In this document: one piece after another, positions 26,570 through 35,004 of the stretch
Position numbering within the stretch: the stretch's first letter is position 1
Layout: each line of letters begins with the position of its first letter
NCBI RefSeq assembly: GCF_000934755.1
Contig: NZ_JYNP01000045.1
Coordinates: 1 to 53,142 of the forward strand
DNA from: Desulfonatronovibrio magnus
GTDB lineage: Bacteria; Desulfobacterota; Desulfovibrionia; Desulfovibrionales; Desulfonatronovibrionaceae
Length of the DNA: 53,142 nt
Reading direction: 5' to 3'
The notes under the pieces: generated by a model
Told to the model about the DNA's origin: nothing
Seen by the model: only the letters and a program-made list of their open reading frames with translations
Databases searched by the model: none
Position numbers and translations under genes: made by a program

Positions 26570-27181
26570 TTACTCCCAGCACAATGCATTACACAGCCAT
26601 TGCATACACATATGGCCAATGATGAGCTGCATGTCCTCGGCGATCTGCATGTCGTCCACTGGAAAATGCAGGGGCACCTGGGCCAGTTCCTTGCAGCGGC
26701 CGCCGGAAAAGCCCAGGATGGCAAAGGTCTGCATGCCAAGAGCATTGCCTGTTTCCAGGGCCTTGACCACGTTGGGCGAGTTGCCGCTGCCGGACAGGAC
26801 GATGAGCATGTCTTTTTTCCTGGCCTTGACCCGGAGCTGTTCGGAATAGATGTCCTCGTAGCCCAGATCATTGGCCAGGCAGGTGATCACTGCCATGTTC
26901 GCGCTCAAGGCCTCCACCCTGAGCCCGGCGCCGGCCTTCACGCCCGCGCCGTAGAGCAGGTCGTTGGCAATATGGATGGCGTTGCCGGCGCTGCCGCCGT
27001 TGCCGCAAATGAATACCTGTCTGTTATTATGCCAGGCAGAGAGAAGTTCTTCACAAAGCAGCGGGATTTTGGATATACTTGAATGATCTAAAGCCTTATT
27101 GAGGCGCTGAGTATATTCATTGATAAACATTTCCCATGATGTCAAATTACTGCCAGTTGATGAAATTGAGATATCTTTCAT
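26570..27181 (-). CDS. SIS-domain sugar isomerase, GmhA-like
   Basis: 203 residues from the ATG at 27181, which has a strong AAGGTGGTGA ribosome site; a longer frame to 27223 is rejected. The SIS motifs are FICGNGGSAGNAIHIANDLL and VLSGSGNSPNVVKALE, with EALSANMAVITCLANDLGYEDIY between. This resembles sedoheptulose 7-phosphate isomerase (GmhA). The neighbouring nucleotidyltransferase and HldE-like gene support a heptose pathway. Confidence 0.85.
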   Translation of the reverse strand: MKDISISSTGSNLTSWEMFINEYTQRLNKALDHSSISKIPLLCEELLSAWHNNRQVFICGNGGSAGNAIHIANDLLYGAGVKAGAGLRVEALSANMAVITCLANDLGYEDIYSEQLRVKARKKDMLIVLSGSGNSPNVVKALETGNALGMQTFAILGFSGGRCKELAQVPLHFPVDDMQIAEDMQLIIGHMCMQWLCNALCWE

Positions 27182-27223
27182 AAAAAAAATCACCACCTTG
27201 CATAAAGGCATTTTGCTAAACAT

Positions 27224-27928
27224 TTAATTGCCGGCATGAATATTTGCCAGTGCATAGTTTGCTGGAGTCCCAATATCCACAAAAAAATCAGAGGTTTCAT
27301 AGGCAAAAATTTCCCCTTTTAGATAGGGCAGAACATCTATACTGAAATTTTCAGCATCCTGAAACTCATTTTGCAACCTCTGCAATAATTGTGCTGACAA
27401 TAAATATATAGCCCCATTCGCCAAATTACCAGGTGGATCAGCATTTTTTTCATAGAATTCTTGAACTACCCCTTGCTTGTCCAGACGAACAATACCACAG
27501 GATGAAGGAATGTTTGAACGAAAAACCATCATGGTCATTGAACAATGTAAGGGACGGTTATGGTGTGCAGCCACAAATTCTTTTAAATCATCCAGACAAT
27601 AATTGTCAGCATGTACAAGTAATCCATCCTGGTTTTGAAAAAAATCCAGATTAGTCAAAAGAGTACCTGCTGTCCCTAAAAGCTTGGGTTCATAAGACAA
27701 TGTTACCGCGTCATTGAATTGGCTATGCTCAATGAATTTATTTACCTTTTTACTGAGATAGTGTGTGTTAACCAAAAAAGGACCAAAGTTAATACTGGAA
27801 AGTTTTTCCAGCCAGTGTTGAAGTAAAGGCTTTCCATTTATTAATGCCAGACATTTTGGAGTATTATCTGTCAATGGCTTAAGTCTTTTACCATAGCCTG
27901 CAGCCAGTAGAATTGATCTCATCCGCAA
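27224..27928 (-). CDS. Sugar-phosphate nucleotidyltransferase, HddC/RmlA-like
   Basis: 234 residues: ILLAAGYGKRLKPLTDNTPK at the N-terminus, INGKPLLQHWLEKL, GTAGTLLTNL, and the aspartate block LVHADNYCLDD; the C-terminus has FVDIGTPANYALAN. It would couple NTP to a sugar 1-phosphate, in this context probably a heptose 1-phosphate (HddC acts with GTP in Aneurinibacillus-type pathways). The start overlaps the upstream HldE-like gene by ten bases; an in-frame ATG at 27922 is an alternative. Confidence 0.85.
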   Translation of the reverse strand: MRMRSILLAAGYGKRLKPLTDNTPKCLALINGKPLLQHWLEKLSSINFGPFLVNTHYLSKKVNKFIEHSQFNDAVTLSYEPKLLGTAGTLLTNLDFFQNQDGLLVHADNYCLDDLKEFVAAHHNRPLHCSMTMMVFRSNIPSSCGIVRLDKQGVVQEFYEKNADPPGNLANGAIYLLSAQLLQRLQNEFQDAENFSIDVLPYLKGEIFAYETSDFFVDIGTPANYALANIHAGN

Positions 27929-29343
27929 ATCTCTCCGATAAGTTCATCACGGCAGACTGGAGTGTTGCCAACTCGACCAACCTGGATTGCAGCAGAAAGG
28001 GAACCAAGAAGTGCAGATTCCCATATATTGCCCCCGGAAGCCAAGGTTAAAGCGCTTGTCATGAGCAAAGAATCACCTGCTCCTGCCACATCCTTAGGTG
28101 CTGAATTTAGCGCGCTGATTCGGTCTGTATGCCAGGTGCAGTTATCTCCAGCATGAATAAGCAACCCTTCCTCGCCAAGTTTTAGCAGGACATTGCCGGC
28201 GTCAGCCATCTTTCTGAGCTTTTCCGCCAGGATGACAAGTCCGTCTTCATTGTTGCGGACAGCCAGGCGGGCTTCCCGCTCAGTGGGTGTTATGAGCTTC
28301 ATGCCTTTAAACCTGCTGATATCTCCTACCTGCGAAGAAGACTGACTGTCAGCAAGCAGCATTACTCCCCTGGATAAGGCCATTTTATTTATTGATTCTA
28401 CAACAGTAGAGGGAAGACAACCATAGTTGAAATCTGAGTAAACAAGAAGATCGACATCTTTTATGGCTGATTCAACCTGTTCAAGCAGCAAAGCTTGCAA
28501 GCTGGAATCAATAGCCTGTTGATAGAGACGACTGACTCGTAAAAGGGTTTTTCCCCTGCTTCGAAATCGTTGTTTAAGGGTAGTAGGCCTGTTGGAATCT
28601 TTCAGAAGACTGGCTTCAACGCCGGCACTGCTCAACTTTTCCATAGCCAGGCAATGATTTTGGTCATCTCCTGCAACTGAAACAAATTTCACATAAGCGC
28701 CCAGCCCTACTCCATGAGCAGCTACTATTCCAGCTCCACCAAGAAAAAAGGTTGAATCCAATGGACTGACAACGATAGTTGGATCCTCCTGGGACATTCC
28801 CAAGGCTTCACATGTTATGTATTCATCAATGATTAAGTCACCAACAACACACACCTTCAGTTTAGAAAATCTATGTATCAGCTTTTCCAGGCTCTCGGGT
28901 GTAATTTGATGACGAACAAGATAATCTGTTGGCAGGGCAATTGTTTGGGGCTGTGCTTCAGTGAATTCCTTTTTCAAAAGATCCAGTGAAGAAAAAACCG
29001 ACTCTCCAGAGCTGAATAAAAGGCGGCCACCGTACTCTTTCAAAGCATCCAATTCAGGATTATACTTATTTTCGTGTTCTTTGCCTTTTACAACAATATC
29101 CGGGCGTATTTGCAAAATTGCGGAAGCAACAGGTTCGTCAAGCAAAAAAGCCTCATCCACCCAGCTGTTGCTGCGAATACCTTCCAATCTGTAATGTTCA
29201 GGCATATGAGCGGAATGCCCGGCCATGCGATCTGAAATTACCCCTACAATCAAATGATCGCCGCAAGATTTGGCAAAGCGAAGTAAACGAAGATGCCCTG
29301 GGTGGAGAATGTTGAATGCACCGGTAACAAGTACTTTTACCAT
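27919..29343 (-). CDS. HldE-like bifunctional protein with reversed domain order
   Basis: 474 residues. Residues 1-125 form a cytidylyltransferase-like domain (VTGAFNILHPGHLRLLRFAK with the HxGH site; VVKGKEHENKYNPELD). From about 155 a PfkB/ribokinase domain follows (VVGDLIIDEYI, FLGGAGIVAAH, and the C-terminal catalytic DVAGAGDSLLMTSA). In Escherichia coli HldE the kinase comes first and the nucleotidyltransferase second, so this is the opposite order. It probably phosphorylates heptose 7-phosphate at C1 and may also nucleotidylate it, beside a separate nucleotidyltransferase. Confidence 0.88.
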   Translation of the reverse strand: MVKVLVTGAFNILHPGHLRLLRFAKSCGDHLIVGVISDRMAGHSAHMPEHYRLEGIRSNSWVDEAFLLDEPVASAILQIRPDIVVKGKEHENKYNPELDALKEYGGRLLFSSGESVFSSLDLLKKEFTEAQPQTIALPTDYLVRHQITPESLEKLIHRFSKLKVCVVGDLIIDEYITCEALGMSQEDPTIVVSPLDSTFFLGGAGIVAAHGVGLGAYVKFVSVAGDDQNHCLAMEKLSSAGVEASLLKDSNRPTTLKQRFRSRGKTLLRVSRLYQQAIDSSLQALLLEQVESAIKDVDLLVYSDFNYGCLPSTVVESINKMALSRGVMLLADSQSSSQVGDISRFKGMKLITPTEREARLAVRNNEDGLVILAEKLRKMADAGNVLLKLGEEGLLIHAGDNCTWHTDRISALNSAPKDVAGAGDSLLMTSALTLASGGNIWESALLGSLSAAIQVGRVGNTPVCRDELIGEICG

Positions 29344-29367
29344 TTATATAAACCGTTTATGAACAAG

Positions 29368-30750
29368 CTATAGATTTATTAAAAAATCATCAGCGCTTTT
29401 AACCCTTTTGCACGTTCCCTTTTGAATCTGATCTTTAAAATATGTCTCTCCATCATCTGTGATAACCAAAGACGGAACTCCTAAAGTTTCAGCCTCGATG
29501 ACGCATGAGGAATAGCAGGTTACATGGACATCCATATGTCTCATTAGGGCTAATAGGGGCCAGTTAGTGGCCCTTTCAAGAATGATGTTATTAATGCCCT
29601 TATCTTTGAAATATTTTCTCCAGGATGGCAAGCTTTCATTGGCCCCTGGATGTACACGAAAAAAAATATCAAAGTCTTTGGTTGTTCTTTGCAGGGCAGT
29701 TGGAAACCAGTCTGGCCATGAATAAGAATCCTGGTGGGTGAAGAGCAAGCGTTTTCTACCGTTTGCAGATGGGAACTCCCTGGAAAACAGGTCGTCATAA
29801 TATCTTGTGGTTGGGTTCTTCTGCTTCCACATATCCAACCAGGGATTTCCATCAACCTGAGCTTGATGCGGGCTGTTCTGGAGTTTTGAAGACCAGGTAA
29901 TAATTGAGTCTTTCTCTTTGTCAGACCATACTGAAAAAACATCAGGAAGCATCGAGTACCCAGAGGATGGAACATTTTCCCAGCGACCGTATGCGGCATG
30001 GTAATCACCCTGTATTCCATGCTGTAAATCTATGGTTTGAATACCAATTTCTCTGGCAGCGCTAACAAAAGCCATTTTTTCACCATAATAGCACGTAAAA
30101 TAAACGGATTTTGGCTTGACGCGGGAAAGTATATCCTGAAAATACTTTTTGTTGACCAAAAATCTTAAATTTCTAAAATTATTCAATATATAATTTGCTG
30201 TTTTCTTAAAGCCTTTTTTTGCCAAAATGATAATGACTTTTTCCATATCCTGCACATAACATTTTACCTTGTCTAACTTATGTTTTTTTGCGAATTCTGT
30301 TAAATCCTGACTGATATAAAATCTTGGACCATTGGGCATTGGTGATGAGTTTGTTATTTTTTCCTGTTCTAATACTATACTTTTTTTCCCTTCTGACTTT
30401 AATTTTTCAATAACTGGGTCTGTGTAAATATTTATATACTTATCCATAACCAGCTTATTGCAAATCGAATTTGTAACAAACAAGCAATCAGCAGTGTGAT
30501 CATGGCGAGGATTATTTAGAAACAGAGAAAATCTGCGATTTTTTAAACTTGCATTTTTGAATTGAATTTTACTGTTATTAGCTGGTGTTGTTCTGTCATT
30601 TTTTTTGAAATTTTCAAAATAAATATTTATTCTGATTATTGGCCAGACATTTACTCCCTCTGCCTGCCAGGAAGTAACAGGAGTATTAATTTCCAGCCAA
30701 TTTATAAAGTCCATTAAATCATTTCTGTTCATTGGTAGGTCCAATTTCAT
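29368..30750 (-). CDS. Putative GT-B-fold polysaccharide glycosyltransferase
   Basis: 460 residues. I see no named family for certain. The middle carries TIDLQHGIQGDYHAAYGRW, and the C-terminal half has LLFTHQDSYSWPDW, FFRVHPGAN, and HVTCYSSCVIEAETLGVPSLVI, an HPGxxE...SS...E-type pattern common to GT-B enzymes of capsule and O-antigen synthesis. It is the first gene of the minus-strand cluster and lies 24 bases from the HldE-like gene, so it may transfer the heptose-type sugar. Confidence 0.65.
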   Translation of the reverse strand: MKLDLPMNRNDLMDFINWLEINTPVTSWQAEGVNVWPIIRINIYFENFKKNDRTTPANNSKIQFKNASLKNRRFSLFLNNPRHDHTADCLFVTNSICNKLVMDKYINIYTDPVIEKLKSEGKKSIVLEQEKITNSSPMPNGPRFYISQDLTEFAKKHKLDKVKCYVQDMEKVIIILAKKGFKKTANYILNNFRNLRFLVNKKYFQDILSRVKPKSVYFTCYYGEKMAFVSAAREIGIQTIDLQHGIQGDYHAAYGRWENVPSSGYSMLPDVFSVWSDKEKDSIITWSSKLQNSPHQAQVDGNPWLDMWKQKNPTTRYYDDLFSREFPSANGRKRLLFTHQDSYSWPDWFPTALQRTTKDFDIFFRVHPGANESLPSWRKYFKDKGINNIILERATNWPLLALMRHMDVHVTCYSSCVIEAETLGVPSLVITDDGETYFKDQIQKGTCKRVKSADDFLINL

Positions 30751-30765
30751 TGATTGTTTGATTAT

Positions 30766-31035
30766 TCAAGTTTGCCTATCAAGGCTGACTTTCAGACTAT
30801 AATCAGGCCTGCTCATACTCAGATCATGGAAAAAATTGCCAGCCAAAACAGCGTCATAGTGTCGACCTGTGTGTGTAAGAACTGGAGATATTTTTTCAGG
30901 ATAGTTTTTCTTAATCTCAGACATTATAGACGTAATTCTTATGAAATTGCGCATAGACCCCTGACATGTAAGGTTTTTTTCATAAGCTAACCCATATGTA
31001 TTTTTGCTGTAATTCTGATCCTTTGCTGATTCCAT
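30766..31035 (-). pseudogene. N-terminal remnant of a WecB-type UDP-GlcNAc 2-epimerase
   Basis: The 89-codon frame ends in FIRITSIMSEIKKNYPEKIS, VLTHTGRHYDAVLAGNFF and SRPDYSLKV, which match the N-terminal region of non-hydrolysing UDP-GlcNAc 2-epimerases (normally GTRPEFIK...VHTGQHYD...FF...PDYNL). The expected GTRPE start is degraded to GSMRN, and the remaining 280 or so residues are absent. The stump directly precedes the 460-residue transferase gene. It is a broken gene left by rearrangement. Confidence 0.75.
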
Positions 31036-31068
31036 TAAGTAATGCTAATTTTGTGCCACCAAGCGGAA

Positions 31069-31310
31069 AGATTTTCTCGCGCTGGGCACGCAAAGGACGC
31101 AGGGGGGGCTGACGGGAAGGAAGAAGGACTGGGGCTTGCATATTCTTTATTCCTCTGCGTAACCTGGCGAACTCTGCGAGAGGGAAAGAAAAGATTGCCT
31201 CGCGCAGAGGGCGCAGGGGACGCTGAGGGGGAAGTTGTTCGCCCTGGCGGGAAGAAGTAAAAGCTGGGGGATGCACATTCTTTCTTACCTCTGCGGATCG
31301 GCTATACGGA
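31069..31310. repeat. CTCTGCGAGAGG structured repeats
   Basis: One clear unit has a left arm GCGTAACCTGGCGAACTCTG, CTCTGCGAGAGG and a right arm CCTCGCGCAGAGGGCGCAGG (31152-31228), separated by an A-rich linker; the arms pair. Partial units lie on both sides (a right arm at about 31076-31106, a left arm near 31290). No gene is present. The family recurs at 32409-32500 and 32921-33160. Confidence 0.8.
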
Positions 31311-31375
31311 TTACGGATACAAGGCAGCACTAATGCGTGAAGCAAGACTTCTGATTAACTGATTCCCATTTTTCT

Positions 31376-31433
31376 TTGACAAAATCCACGCGATTCCTTA
31401 CTTAATGGTAAGGAAAATAAGTTTCGGGAGGAT
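31376..31433 (+). promoter_or_regulatory. Promoter, operator palindrome and ribosome site of vapBC
   Basis: TTGACA at 31376-31381 and TACTTA at 31399-31404 are 17 bases apart and fit a sigma-70 promoter with a weak -10. The inverted repeat CCTTAC-ttaatg-GTAAGG (31396-31413) covers the -10, a good position for autorepression by the AbrB-type antitoxin. CGGGAGGA at 31425-31432 is the ribosome site. Confidence 0.6.
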
Positions 31434-31436
31434 TAT

Positions 31437-31673
31437 ATGCAAGCAACTGTGACCAGCAAGGGGCAGATAACATTACCCAAGGACCTGCGGGATAAGCTGA
31501 ACCTCAACGTCGGAGACCGGGTGGAATTTTTCATAGACCAAGAGCAGGGTGCGCGCCTTGTGGTTAAGCATGTGCCCGTAACCATGCTCAAGGGGATGCT
31601 GCCCAGACCTTCCCAGCCTGTTTCCATTGAGGATATGGACAAGGCAATCCTGGAGGGAGCAGCGAAGTCATGA
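31437..31673 (+). CDS. vapB: AbrB/SpoVT-type antitoxin (VapB-like)
   Basis: 78 residues. The swapped-hairpin DNA-binding domain is visible as MQATVTSKGQITLPKDLRDKL, then NVGDRVEFF. The C-terminal part (SQPVSIEDMDKAILEGA) is the toxin-binding arm. The gene has its own promoter-operator and overlaps the PIN toxin by four bases (ATGA). Confidence 0.88.
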   Translation: MQATVTSKGQITLPKDLRDKLNLNVGDRVEFFIDQEQGARLVVKHVPVTMLKGMLPRPSQPVSIEDMDKAILEGAAKS

Positions 31674-32065
31674 TAGGCTTGGATACCAACGTTCTGGTCA
31701 GGTATTTGACCCAGGATCACCCAGAGCAGGCATCACAAGCATCTCAACTTATCGAAAAGCATTGCACTATAGATGATCCTGGCTTTATCAGTCTTGTTGT
31801 GCTTTGCGAACTGGTTTGGGTGCTTCGCGGCGCTTATGGATATAAAAAACAACTGGTCGTGAAAGTTCTGGATCAGATTATGACAATCAAAGAACTGATA
31901 GTCGAAGCAGAACAAACCGTCAGATATGCCCTTGCAGTCTATCGTAACGGACCCGCAGACTTTGCTGACTATGTAATCATTTTTTCCAACCGCGCACAGG
32001 GATGCGAGACGACTTACAGCTTTGACAAGCGACTTACCAAAAATGACTATGCACGCCTGCCATAG
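31670..32065 (+). CDS. vapC: PIN-domain ribonuclease toxin (VapC-like)
   Basis: 131 residues with the PIN acidic residues in GLDTNVLVRYL, LCELVWVL, and NGPADFADYVI...TTYSFDKRL. VapC toxins cut structured RNAs such as tRNA or rRNA. It is translationally coupled to the antitoxin. Four acidic positions appear intact, so the module looks functional. Confidence 0.88.
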   Translation: MIGLDTNVLVRYLTQDHPEQASQASQLIEKHCTIDDPGFISLVVLCELVWVLRGAYGYKKQLVVKVLDQIMTIKELIVEAEQTVRYALAVYRNGPADFADYVIIFSNRAQGCETTYSFDKRLTKNDYARLP

Positions 32066-32408
32066 CAAAATATTATACTTGAAGTATCGCCAAATATAAA
32101 AAGCTTTGCGCTTAACGCCGTCAATGCCCGTGACACACTTCAGCAAGTCGCGTCTTCAGGGTAAAAAACTTTCTCGATTCTGGTTGTTGTAAAATGTCTT
32201 TTTCTTAGTCAAAAACCTGACCTGTATAAACAACCCTCTCAAAATTAATACCCTGGAATCGCTTACGGTTCAAGGAACATAAAAAACTTCTGCTTGATGA
32301 AAAGTTATGCATGGTAAACAGATTTCCCTGCAAAAACCTCAGATTATGGTGAATCTTTTGATGTTCCTGCACTCACAGCAAAAAGTACTTAAACTTTGCA
32401 AAACTGAT
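32066..32408. other. Intergenic region between vapC and the GxxExxY gene
   Basis: No gene is supported. A 68-codon frame at 32307-32513 overlaps the repeat and is rejected. I see no recognisable regulatory site. Confidence 0.4.
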
Positions 32409-32500
32409 GCCCATTCTTTCTTGCCTTTGCGTGACTTGGCGGTCTCTGCGAGAGGAAAAGAAAAAGATTGCCTCGCGCTGGGGGCGCAAAGGACGCGGGG
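32409..32500. repeat. CTCTGCGAGAGG structured repeat upstream of GxxExxY copy 2
   Basis: GCCTTTGCGTGACTTGGCGG, CTCTGCGAGAGG, an A-rich linker, then CCTCGCGCTGGGGGCGCAAA and GGACGCGGGG. The arms pair. The right arm ends nine bases before the ATG at 32510 and its GCGGGGAG is the probable ribosome site. A near-identical direct copy follows the gene at 32921-33003. Confidence 0.85.
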
Positions 32501-32509
32501 AGTGATATC

Positions 32510-32896
32510 ATGAGTGAAGAAAATCGAATCGGATCAATTGTCATAGATGCGGCTATCGGTGTTCATCGGGAACTGGGTCCTGGGCTGCTGGAATCAGTCT
32601 ATGAAATCGTTCTCCTGCACGAGCTGCGCAGACGAGATCTGCAAGCACAAAGACAGGTTCCTGTGGCCATTGAGTATCAGGGGATGCAGTTTGATGAAGG
32701 GTTCCTGGCGGATATTGTGGTTGAGGGGAAGGTTATCCTTGAATTAAAATCCATTGAAAACGTTCACGCCTCCCACAAGAAACAATTGCTGACCTATCTC
32801 AAGCTGTCCAGGATGAGGCTTGGCTATCTCTTGAACTTTGGCGCTGAAACCATGAAGCAGGGCATTACGAGGATGGTGAATAATCTCGATGAATAG
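32510..32896 (+). CDS. GxxExxY family protein (copy 2)
   Basis: 128 residues, with the signature GPGLLESVYEIVLLHEL near residue 22, GFLADIVVEGKVILELKSIE at about 65-84 and KKQLLTYLKLSRMRLGYLLNFG. The ADIV...LELK pair fits the PD-(D/E)XK-like fold assigned to the family. The start at 32510 follows the repeat; the longer frame from 32468 begins inside the repeat and is rejected. The gene is bracketed by direct copies of the element. Confidence 0.87.
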   Translation: MSEENRIGSIVIDAAIGVHRELGPGLLESVYEIVLLHELRRRDLQAQRQVPVAIEYQGMQFDEGFLADIVVEGKVILELKSIENVHASHKKQLLTYLKLSRMRLGYLLNFGAETMKQGITRMVNNLDE

Positions 32897-32920
32897 ATGC
32901 AAATGGGTTCGTGTTCAAAC

Positions 32921-33160
32921 CTCTTGCCTTTGCGTAACCTGGAGGTCTCTGCGAGAGGAAAAGAAAAAGATTGCCTCGCGCTGGGGGCGCAAAGGACGCG
33001 GAGGAAGAAGTTTTTTTTCCTAGCGGGAAGGAGGATGGGCTGGGGCTTGCCCATTCTTTCTTCCTCTGCGTAACCCGGCGAACTCTGCGAGAGCCAGAAA
33101 AATTGCCCCGCACAGGGGGCGCGAAAGGGGAAGTTTCGCGGGTTGGCCTGTGAAAAAAAG
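32921..33160. repeat. CTCTGCGAGAGG structured repeats downstream of GxxExxY copy 2
   Basis: A direct copy of the upstream unit at 32921-33003 and a second, diverged unit at about 33057-33125 (CTCTGCGAGAGCCAG linker GCCCCGCACAGGGGGC). GAAGTTT and TTTCGCGGG words follow. There is no gene. Confidence 0.8.
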
Positions 33161-33322
33161 ATGAACGCACCTGGGGCAGACTATAGTCCGCCCCAGGGTG
33201 GACTGAATTGGAGAACGTCTGCGAATGTTGTTGGGGTTGCAAAGAATACTGAGGTTGATCCAATTGAGGTTTCAGCGTTCAAGGACATATTTACCAGGGA
33301 GAATGTTTGAGGCTGATACGCA

Positions 33323-33511
33323 TCAATGAAACTTCTGGCGGAGCGAGACAGCTTGGGAGTTCGCAGTAACGCGCTTTGATGGCTGACGGGGGATGTACTT
33401 CGCAGGCATCAGGGCCTTGATCATGTTCATAGCCTGTTCTGTGCCTTTGGCTTGGCCAATCCAGGGGTTGATCTGCAGCAGACGCTCCTGCAGAAAGGCT
33501 TGGTTGTTCAT
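33323..33511 (-). CDS. Small hypothetical protein
   Basis: A 62-residue frame, rich in Gln and basic residues (NNQAFLQERLLQINPWIG, AMNMIKALMPAKYIP). I do not recognise it. It has no clear ribosome site and lies in a repeat-rich gap, so it may not be real. Confidence 0.25.
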   Translation of the reverse strand: MNNQAFLQERLLQINPWIGQAKGTEQAMNMIKALMPAKYIPRQPSKRVTANSQAVSLRQKFH

Positions 33512-33990
33512 GGAGTTTTTTTAAGCAGGCTCAAAATGATTGTCAATCCTTTTGAGCCGGGCTTATAAAGATTTTTGTTCTTTTTGAGGTTGGTTTTCGA
33601 AAGGAAGAGCCGATTTTCTCGCGCAGGCCCTATGTGTCAGGAGGGGAATATTTCCCTGGCGGGCGGAAAAGAGGAAATGGTCACGCTTATCAGACTGTTG
33701 AAAATCTCCCAATTGCTGCGTCGCTGCAAAAATTTCAAACTCTTACGTATCCTAAATACGCCCCAGTGAAACGAAAGAAGGTTTCACGGGGTAAACTTTA
33801 ACCTTGAACATTTTTTGCTTCTTGCCCTTGGAATTTTTGAACAGTCTGCAGGGTAAGGACTTTTTCAACAAGCTGTTATGCTTTCCTGCCTCAGCGTGGC
33901 CTGGCGTGTTTCGCGCGAAAAGAATCTTTTTTTTGAAAAGGATGGCAAGGTTCATGCATTAAGTTAAACTTATTGAAAAACTCAATAACA
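33512..33990. other. Repeat-derived intergenic region before the WlbA-type gene
   Basis: There is no gene. At 33761-33791 a hairpin with arms CCCCAGTGAAAC and GTTTCACGGGG belongs to the same GTGAAA family seen at 47.8-50.9 kb. GACTGTTGAAAATCTCCCAA (33690) and TTTTTGAACAGTCTGCAGGG (33832) are partly complementary outer arms. The last bases hold AAGGAGA, the ribosome site of the next gene. Confidence 0.55.
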
Positions 33991-34001
33991 AGGAGACTGG
34001 C

Positions 34002-34970
34002 ATGGATCATCCTCAGATAAAAAATTTTGCATTGATCGGAGCTGGGGGATATGTGGCCCCTAAACACATGAAAGCCATCAGGGATGTTGGCGGAAACCTG
34101 GTTTCCGCTCTTGACCCGGCAGATTCTGTAGGCATTCTGGACAGCTATTCCTATAATGTGGATTTTTTTACCGAATTTGAGCGTTTTGACCGCCATGCTG
34201 AAAAACTGCGCAGACTGGGAGATGAAAAGCGCATCCACTATGTAAGCATCTGCTCCCCCAACTACCTGCACGACGCACATATCCGTTTTGCCCTGCGCAT
34301 TGGAGCGGATGCCATCTGCGAAAAACCCCTGGTTTTAAACCCCTGGAACTTAGACGTTCTCGAGGAAATGGAACAGGAAACAGGAAAAAAGGTTTATTGT
34401 ATTCTCCAGTTAAGGCTCCACCCTACCCTCATAGCCCTGAAGCAAAAGATCGATGCCCTGCCTTCTGGCCGCAAGCACACCGTGGACCTCAGTTATATTA
34501 CATCCCGGGGTCGCTGGTACTTCACCTCATGGAAAGGCAATCCGGAAAAATCCGGCGGCATTGCTTCCAACATCGGCATTCATTTTTTTGACATGCTCAT
34601 GTGGATATTCGGTCCGGCCCAGCACAAGGAAGTTCATTACTCAAGCCCAAGAAGAATGGCCGGATACATTGAACTTGAAAAAGCCAGGGTACGCTGGTAT
34701 CTGTCTGTGGACAGTGCAGACTTGCCGCCATCCGCCATTGAGCAAGATAAGCCTGCCTACCGCTCCATCACCATTGACGGAGAAGAGCTTGAATTCTCGG
34801 GTGGTTTCACAGACCTGCACACCCAAAGTTATCAGAATATCCTGGATGGCAATGGTTTTGGCATTAAAGAAGCAAAACCATCAATAAACTTAGTTTCAGA
34901 GCTAAGAAATGCTGTTCCGGTTCCGAGAGAAAACGGAACTGTTCATCCTTTGTTGCGTAAAAAAATGTAA
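34002..34970 (+). CDS. wlbA: WlbA/WbpB-type UDP-sugar 3-dehydrogenase
   Basis: 322 residues of the Gfo/Idh/MocA family. The Rossmann start is ALIGAGGYVAPKHMKAIRD, then FFTEFERFDRHAEKLRR, YVSICSPNYLHDAHIRFALR and the catalytic lysine in ADAICEKPLVLNPWN. This combination is that of WlbA/WbpB enzymes, which oxidise C3 of UDP-GlcNAcA on the way to 2,3-diacetamido uronic acids. Its usual partners (C6 dehydrogenase, WlbC/E) are not obvious here; the aminotransferase and acyltransferase at 12.5-14.3 kb might serve. An AAGGAGA site precedes the ATG. Confidence 0.9.
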   Translation: MDHPQIKNFALIGAGGYVAPKHMKAIRDVGGNLVSALDPADSVGILDSYSYNVDFFTEFERFDRHAEKLRRLGDEKRIHYVSICSPNYLHDAHIRFALRIGADAICEKPLVLNPWNLDVLEEMEQETGKKVYCILQLRLHPTLIALKQKIDALPSGRKHTVDLSYITSRGRWYFTSWKGNPEKSGGIASNIGIHFFDMLMWIFGPAQHKEVHYSSPRRMAGYIELEKARVRWYLSVDSADLPPSAIEQDKPAYRSITIDGEELEFSGGFTDLHTQSYQNILDGNGFGIKEAKPSINLVSELRNAVPVPRENGTVHPLLRKKM

Positions 34971-35004
34971 GCATAAGGTATGCACCAAAAGGAGAACCAT
35001 TTTA

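Noticed and set aside
31042-33160. Long open frames through the CTCTGCGAGAGG repeats
   Set aside because: GC-rich repeats lack stops in several frames; the translations are low-complexity and differ by frame without family matches.
33161-33310. A 49-codon plus-strand frame
   Set aside because: No recognisable motif, weak start context and a repeat-rich setting; it could be a gene remnant but nothing supports it.
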